This document shows positions 58,474-64,000 of a stretch of DNA of 64,000 nucleotides, one piece after another (position 1 is the stretch's first letter; every line of letters begins with the position of its first letter). The notes below the pieces were generated by a model. The model searched no databases, was not told the origin of the DNA, and saw only the letters and a program-made list of their open reading frames with translations. The DNA comes from Gigaspora rosea (Eukaryota > Glomeromycota > Glomeromycetes > Diversisporales > Gigasporaceae). Where the stretch lies: assembly GCA_003550325.1 (NCBI GenBank), contig QKWP01000030.1:168230-232229 (forward strand), written 5' to 3'. The position numbers and the translations under genes are program-made.

Positions 58474-58831
58474 GATAATTCTTTTATGGGTATATTGAAT
58501 AACGCGCCTTCGGCTAAATGATTTAGGAACGCCCCTAGCTCTCCCACAAAAAATTGTTCACCCCTTGTAATTTTAACCAATCGAACTTTAAGATCTGGTG
58601 TAACGTAAAAATCGAAGCAAATACACTTTTTACAAAAACACAGGGATAGCTCTAAATTTTTATTAGGAAACCATCTATGGCCGATGATTTTCTGCATTTC
58701 ACGGAATGCCGCAGAAATCACGGAATCGGGTTGTAAACACAGAGTGTGTTATAGATAACGCAGAATTCTCACGGAATGCATGGTTGTCATAGTAGACATG
58801 AGAATTTTTTTTTTTATATATATAAATGTAA

Positions 58832-59008
58832 TACAAGTCACTCTCGTTATAGTGAAGTCCTCGGGCTGTAAAATTTCTTCACTATATTGAGAGATTCACT
58901 ATATCGAGAGCCTTTTAATATAGTAATAATAATTCTGTTCTAAAAAAATTCTTCACTATAGCCAATCTTCACTATATCGAGAGTTCACTATAACGAGAGT
59001 GACTTGTA
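58832..59008. mobile_element. 177-bp Tc1/mariner-type MITE
   Basis: TACAAGTCACTCTCGTTATA and the exact inverted TATAACGAGAGTGACTTGTA. TA is the target. Inner TTCACTATATTGAGAG/TTCACTATATCGAGAG repeats. The 25644-25707 remnant is of the same family. Confidence 0.92.
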
Positions 59009-59190
59009 ATAATGTCAATATAATGGTGAAATTAATAAAGTTAGATATTGTTAATGTTTGATATTGTTATCAATGCTAAAAGGATAAGCATCAATACAAA
59101 TCAATCAAGTTGTAATTATTATTTTTAACCATCTGAGTTTTATCCAATATTCCAAAATGCATTTGCTAAAGTATAAAATATGGAAAGATA

Positions 59191-59372
59191 TACCGACACA
59201 GCACACACGTGACTAATTCTGCCAACCCTAATGCTATCTCTAACTCTAATGCCGGCCATGGTGTGTCGATTAGTTTAATGCTGGCCATTTTGCAGTGCAT
59301 TAAGTCACGTGTATGCTGTGTCGGGTTAGTTTAATGCTGGCCACATTAAGTCACGTGTATGATGTGTCGGTA
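59191..59372. mobile_element. 182-bp TA-type MITE with internal duplication
   Basis: TACCGACACAGCACACACGT at the left; inverted ACGTGTATGATGTGTCGGTA at the right. An internal TTAATGCTGGCCA...TAAGTCACGTGTATG block is duplicated. Confidence 0.8.
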
Positions 59373-59385
59373 TATTTCCCTGGAG

Positions 59386-59792
59386 TAGGGTGTCCAGGAT
59401 TATGCTAAGCGCATAATTGACCATTTTTTTCGCATCGCATATGCTTCGCATAATTACCGTAAGCAAAAAAAAGCATTCAGGGCACATGCCTCAAATATGA
59501 TTGGTAGATACGATTTTTTGAAACACGATAGCTAATGCGGAAAAGAATTCCGAAAAGTTCCGATGTAGAATGTAGAAAATGAACGAACTGAAAATACGAG
59601 CAAGGTCGAGGCAATATTTTTGTCAATATCCGAATAACTCCGAGAATAGTATATGTAGCATAACACTATAACACTATAAAGTTCGCATAATCTATTTAAA
59701 TATTTCGAAATTTATTTCGCATTCATCGCATAATTGATCTCGGTCAAATCGCATAATTTACCTCATCGCATCGCATAATCCTGGACACCCTA
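59386..59792. mobile_element. 407-bp hAT-type MITE
   Basis: TAGGGTGTCCAGGATTATGC and inverted GCATAATCCTGGACACCCTA, perfect over 20 bp, flanked by an exact 8-bp CCCTGGAG (59378-59385, 59793-59800). The interior is rich in CGCATAATT/TCGCATCGCAT. Confidence 0.95.
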
Positions 59793-59929
59793 CCCTGGAG
59801 CTTGATCACCCTTTTGGTCACCCGCCCACAATAATATAAAATAACGACACGATACTAACCAAATAAAGAAAACAAAAATAATAATAAAAAAAATAAAATA
59901 AACAATAACGCCGGATACTATCCGGATAC

Positions 59930-60014
59930 AGAATTAAAAAATATCCAGATATCCGGATTTATAAAAATGATGACGGAAATCAAAAAGGAATCCGGATTGT
60001 CGGATCCAATCACT
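59930..60014. repeat. ATCCGGAT-rich patch
   Basis: GCCGGATACTATCCGGATAC, ATATCCAGATATCCGGATTT and AATCCGGATTGTCGGATCC. Related words occur at 27665-27770 and 28973-29090. Confidence 0.65.
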
Positions 60015-60243
60015 ACATTAAGTGAAAAGTGACTAGCTGATAATTTTGCTATAGAACTTGCTAACCACTAGGGCTAAATGCCGACCTAAATCCGACCAGG
60101 AATTTTGGTGATTGCCCTATAAAAATCATCTTAGCGTTCCCACAAAAATTGTTCACCCCTGTAATTTTGACCAATCAAAATTACAGGGGTGAACGTTGGT
60201 AAGTTCTATAGCAAAATTATCAGCCAGGCACTTTTCACTTAAT
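60015..60243. mobile_element. 229-bp MITE with ~50-bp arms
   Basis: ATTAAGTGAAAAGTGACTAG...GCTATAGAACTT at the left is mirrored by AAGTTCTATAGCAAAATTAT...CACTTTTCACTTAAT at the right. An inner hairpin contains TTCACCCCTGTAATTTTGAC, a word also seen at about 58548. Confidence 0.85.
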
Positions 60244-62248
60244 GAACGTAAAATTTTTGATGATCGATCCTGGACAAAATTGATCATTTTCGGCCCTGTC
60301 GAACAGGATTCCGATGCATTCCGACCAGGATCTTCCTGTAAAGGCCGTCTAAGGCATGTCGGCTTAGCCGGCTAAGTCAGCTGATGTAATGTAATCGGCT
60401 GGATAATACGTAACCAGCATAAGACATCCAATTTTAATTGGTCTTTTAAAAATGGCATAGCTCAATAAAAAATTATTAAATCAAAAACCCTCTTTCAAAT
60501 TGATAGTTTGTAACCTAACTACATTTCTGAAAGAGGATTTTCTTTGATTATTCAAAATCAATTATTTCTTAATCATATGATGTTGACCAATCAAAATTAA
60601 CCTTATATAATCTTAAATTTGTCGCATTTATATAAAACTTGGATGTTTTATATTGTTCTTTATCAAATTTGGCGCTCGTTTATATATAAAAGTGGATGTT
60701 TTATAGTGTCCCTGTCCAAATTTGGCGCAGTGGATGTCTTATACTACTGTTCCGGTATTATAAGAATCTGATAAATTCCGAAAAGGAAAATAAATGAACG
60801 TAAAATGAGGGCCAAATATCCCGAAATATTCCGAATGCAGACCAATAGTTAGCCGTTAGCCATCCGCTTAGAATATGATTTAGTCGGCTGATAAAAGAAT
60901 TCAAATACATTGTGAAACTTTTGAAAGAGGCTAAACCAGCCATGTGGCTTAAATCACGGAAGATTGAACCCGTGTGTAACTAGTTTATACCTAAATTATA
61001 CAATTTCGGTCTAACAAAAAACATTGTGTTATATAATAAATTAAACTGCAAATACCCACGCCTTAGGCACATTGCATTAAGTCAGACACTAGTGCCTTGT
61101 GCCGTGCCTCCGTGGCCATAGATACAAAATTGCTAGATGCATTATGTTCATGGTTACAGTAATAAGCACGAGGTGCCAAGCACTAAAATGATAATTAATG
61201 CCAGGCATTTTGCATCTATACTCATAAAAATTCTTGCCCATGCCAATCGTGCCAAATTTTTGTGCCTATGCCCATACCCGTGCCAAGCTGTTTTATCTTG
61301 TACCTATGCTTATGCTTTGCATATGCTTTTTGTTAGGCATGGACACGAGTCTGGTTTGCAGACCCCTAGTGCTAGTACTTGTAAATATTTACTTTTTTGA
61401 AAAAAAATGAATGCATAACATAAAAATTTGTTAAAATTGAATCACTTCATATGTGGACAATCGGTCAATCAAGGGCGTTCTTTTACATAATCTTAATTAA
61501 TTTTATACGACTAAAAAATTTAGTTAAGGTATGAACAAGTTTAAACTTTCAAAAGAAAAAAAAAACCTTAATTTTCATATACTCAAAAAAGAAATATTGA
61601 TATTGGGCGCTATTATTACAAAGTTTTCTAGAAATTAATACTTTTTAATACTATAATTTATATATTATATTGTAGTAAAGAATTTGACTAGCTATTAGTA
61701 ATTAGCACGATTTCTAAAAAAAAAAATGCACGGTATATCTTTGGAAATATGCCGCTCAAAATAGAATCTGATGATCGTTACAATTCTTTTAATTCTTTTA
61801 AGAAATTCATAAAAGTTTTAAAAAAAATTCCATTTCGCCTAATTTATATATTAAAATAAACTTCAAATTATTTAAATATACATTTGAGCACTGAGTTTTA
61901 ATCACAAGTTTCAATTTTTGGCAAGAACAATCATCTGGAACTCGGGATTTATGCAAGGCTTTTCGGCAGCCAATTATGCAAACAAGGTGATAATGCACCA
62001 ATAGGGTTCTGATGATCGTAAGGCATCGCTATTTAATTAATAATAAAGTGAATTACGACATATTACATTTAATGCAGTTTTTTTTTATTTACCTTTTTCG
62101 AATATTTCTATCAAATTGATTTTACATAAATAGGCATCAAATTTTTTTATTCGCATTTTCAAAAAAAAAAATAAAAATTATCAAATTTTTTATTTATTCG
62201 AATTTTTCAAATTAAACATTTTTCAAAAAATCTAACACTAAAGAAATA
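60244..62248. other. intergenic before the endotoxin-like gene
   Basis: No gene. 60420-60740 has a repeated GTGGATGTTTTATA...AAATTTGGCGC unit. 61070-61330 is rich in TGCC/GGCA words (GTGCCTATGCCCATACCCGT). The last ~200 bp is AT-rich with A and T runs and is the likely promoter side of the next gene. Confidence 0.5.
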
Positions 62249-63659
62249 ATGAATAAAAATGCTATTGAAAGTTTCTCTGACGCAATAACGGATAAAACTA
62301 GTAAACATTGGGACGAAGCTGTTGAAAATTTCATTGACGCGACCTCAAAAGATACAATATGTACTGAATTGATTAAAATTTTAATCCAAACATTTTTCAA
62401 AGATGATTCATTAGGTATATTTAGCTTATTGGCTGAAAGATCCAGAAATATGCTTCGTAAGGATGATGTTAGAAAGGAACTTAAACTAAGACAAAAAGAC
62501 ATTGAAAAAATCAAAGAAAGCCTTATTAATTATCGAGATGCTCCAAAAAGTGGTCGAGCAGATCACATGGAAAACTTGGTTAAACTGTGTGACAACTTTT
62601 ATAATAATTTAGTTACCGGAAAAAATATGGACAATGTGCATTTACTTACTATCGCAATTACATTTGTGTTCGTTCATCTTACGATATTGAGAGAAAGGAA
62701 TAGACATTCTAAGGTATAGATTTCTGAAATTTATAAAGTTATTATAATTTTATTGTTGTAACGAAATATTAAATCTTTTGTGTATATATTTTTAGGAGAT
62801 ATACTCTAAGGAAAACAAATCATATGAAACCGATCTAAGACAAAAAGTCCAAGATTACAAACAATATTTTATATCAATGTACTACAAATGGGAAGAATGG
62901 CGTAAAGAATTTATTCATTATCAAAATCTCGATGGTCACTATCGAGTACATGATGAATTCCACAGATTTCATATAAGTTATAAGTGTCCAAATAGTTCCG
63001 ATGAGGAAACGCGGAAAAGATTTCATGAGATATGTGAACATGGAAAATTTGCTTTTCTCAATGAAGCGAAATTCATATTTATGAATGTGTATTTACATAC
63101 TTTTACTTTGAATAAATTTTTACCTGATAATTGGTCTGCTCCTTCTGAAGCTCATAACAAAGTAATTGGCACTCTTTATTATGGAATTGTTGGAAGGGTC
63201 ATTCTTACAGATCCAGAGAAATATGGGAATGATTATGAAGAACCTTTTAAATTATCATCTGATGAACCTGGTATTATCACAGGATTAAACGTTCATTATT
63301 CTGATGTTGTACATGGTTTAACCGTTAAGTATAAAGGTCGTCCTTGTTCTACTGTAGGGAATGTAAAGGGTGGAGATGCAACAACTGTTCGAGGTCTTAA
63401 TGAAGATAGTTATATAAATTCGGTGGAACTTTTCTTTGGCGATCAGGTCATTACTGGTTTACAGTTTTATTTTAATTGTAATCAAACTACTGGCCTTCTT
63501 GGAAGTAAAGAAAATACACGTGAGTTTCGTGGTGGTCCTACTAAGGATTTCAGATTGGCAGCAATTCAAACGGCTCCATCTAAATCTTTTTCAAAGAAAC
63601 ATGATTGCCTTGGTTATACTCTTTTAACTTTTGAACATGTACGAATAGCTAAAGATTAA
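62249..63659 (+). CDS. delta-endotoxin-like helical domain fused to a jacalin-like lectin domain (442 aa)
   Basis: Model: join(62249..62713, 62796..63659), with a phase-0 intron of 82 bp (AAG/GTATAG...TTTTTAG/GAG). Residues about 1-205 are predicted all-helical and resemble the N-terminal helical-bundle domain of bacterial insecticidal delta-endotoxins, especially HLLTIAITFVFVHLTILRER with the following YETDLRQKVQDYKQYF. Residues about 205-310 are a linker. Residues about 314-442 read as a jacalin-type beta-prism: GIITGLNVHYSDVVHGLTV, GNVKGGDATTVRGL, DSYINSVELFFGDQVITGLQ, and a C-terminal LGYTLLTF. No signal peptide is obvious, and the gene looks intact. By analogy, one half could act on membranes and the other bind glycans; the target is unknown. 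The jacalin call is firmer than the endotoxin call. Bacterial ancestry of the first half is possible, but codon use and the intron look native. Confidence 0.8.
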
Positions 63660-64000
63660 AATAGTTAAAAAAGAACAATGTTTTATTTCTTTTACTTTTA
63701 TATTGTTTAATTTGTCTAAAATTCTGTTTTTAATTCAAAAAGAACAATGTTTTATTTCTTTTACTTTTAATTTGTTTGATGAAATTCTGTTTTAAATTCA
63801 ATAAATGAGAATTTAATACGTTGATAAAAGATAGCAATTAAATATTTTTTTATGATTCTCTTATCTCTTATTAAAAGTACGCGTTTTCAGTAAGTACATT
63901 TCTTAGTGATCAGCCTCATGACATTACAAACCGCGGTTAAATATCACTTCGACGTTCCAACTTTAAATATATAATCAATTTTAACCTTACTTCGATATTA
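63660..64000 (+). repeat. 3' flank with ~70-bp tandem duplication
   Basis: AAAAAGAACAATGTTTTATT followed by TCTTTTACTTTTA occurs at about 63668 and again at 63738, each followed by AAATTCTGTTTT. It lies just past the stop codon, probably in the 3' UTR. Nothing else is recognised to the window end. Confidence 0.8.

Noticed and set aside
58413-58721. 102-residue minus-strand frame
   Set aside because: Its 3' part overlaps the double hairpin at 58395-58473, and part of its sequence is shared with the MITE near 60150; more likely repeat DNA.
60758-61400. Frames of 61 and 87 residues near 60.8-61.4 kb
   Set aside because: They fall in TGCC-rich or repeat sequence and resemble no known family.
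1-64000. CRISPR arrays, bacterial operons, ribosome binding sites
   Set aside because: Repeats lack regular unique spacers, and all real genes have spliceosomal introns; the sequence is fungal nuclear DNA.

Overview
The window looks like nuclear DNA of an arbuscular mycorrhizal fungus (Glomeromycotina, most like Rhizophagus). This is inferred from four things: very AT-rich sequence; short GT-AG introns (about 70-150 bp) in every real gene; a BTB-BACK-TLDc gene of the kind greatly expanded in these fungi; and dense fungal transposons (Plavaka, a WRKY/GCM-finger MULE, LINE, hAT/Harbinger/mariner MITEs). Telomere-like TTAGGG motifs occur inside repeats. No rRNA, tRNA or CRISPR array was recognised.

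Layout. 1-1.4 kb: repeats. 1.4-8.9 kb: an apparently intact eight-exon Plavaka (CACTA-like) transposase on the minus strand, head-to-head with a five-exon unknown gene on the plus strand, both between ATCGAT-rich ends; possibly one two-gene element. 8.9-12.2 kb: MITEs and a dispersed repeat. 12.2-15.6 kb: a fossil LTR element. 15.9-16.8 kb: a nest of Harbinger-type MITEs. 17.0-22.3 kb: a LINE with target duplication and poly(A), interrupted by an 842-base gap. 23.8-25.4 kb: the BTB-TLDc gene. 26-45 kb: a gene-free nest of TIR elements, palindromes, minisatellites and a Helitron-like end. 45.45-49.45 kb: a MULE with 48-bp TIRs, a 9-bp target duplication and a 13-exon transposase carrying one apparent frameshift. 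51.6-52.9 kb: a five-exon gene for a probable mitochondrial protein with two SAM domains. 53-60 kb: a cluster of well delimited MITEs, one apparently inside a coding exon. 62.2-63.7 kb: a two-exon gene joining a delta-endotoxin-like helical domain to a jacalin-like lectin domain.

Three gene models look like host genes: BTB-TLDc, tandem SAM, and endotoxin-like/jacalin. They are unrelated to each other and form no pathway; the rest is mobile DNA at different stages of decay. Exon joins were derived by hand from splice consensus, reading frame and family resemblance; no alignment was run.
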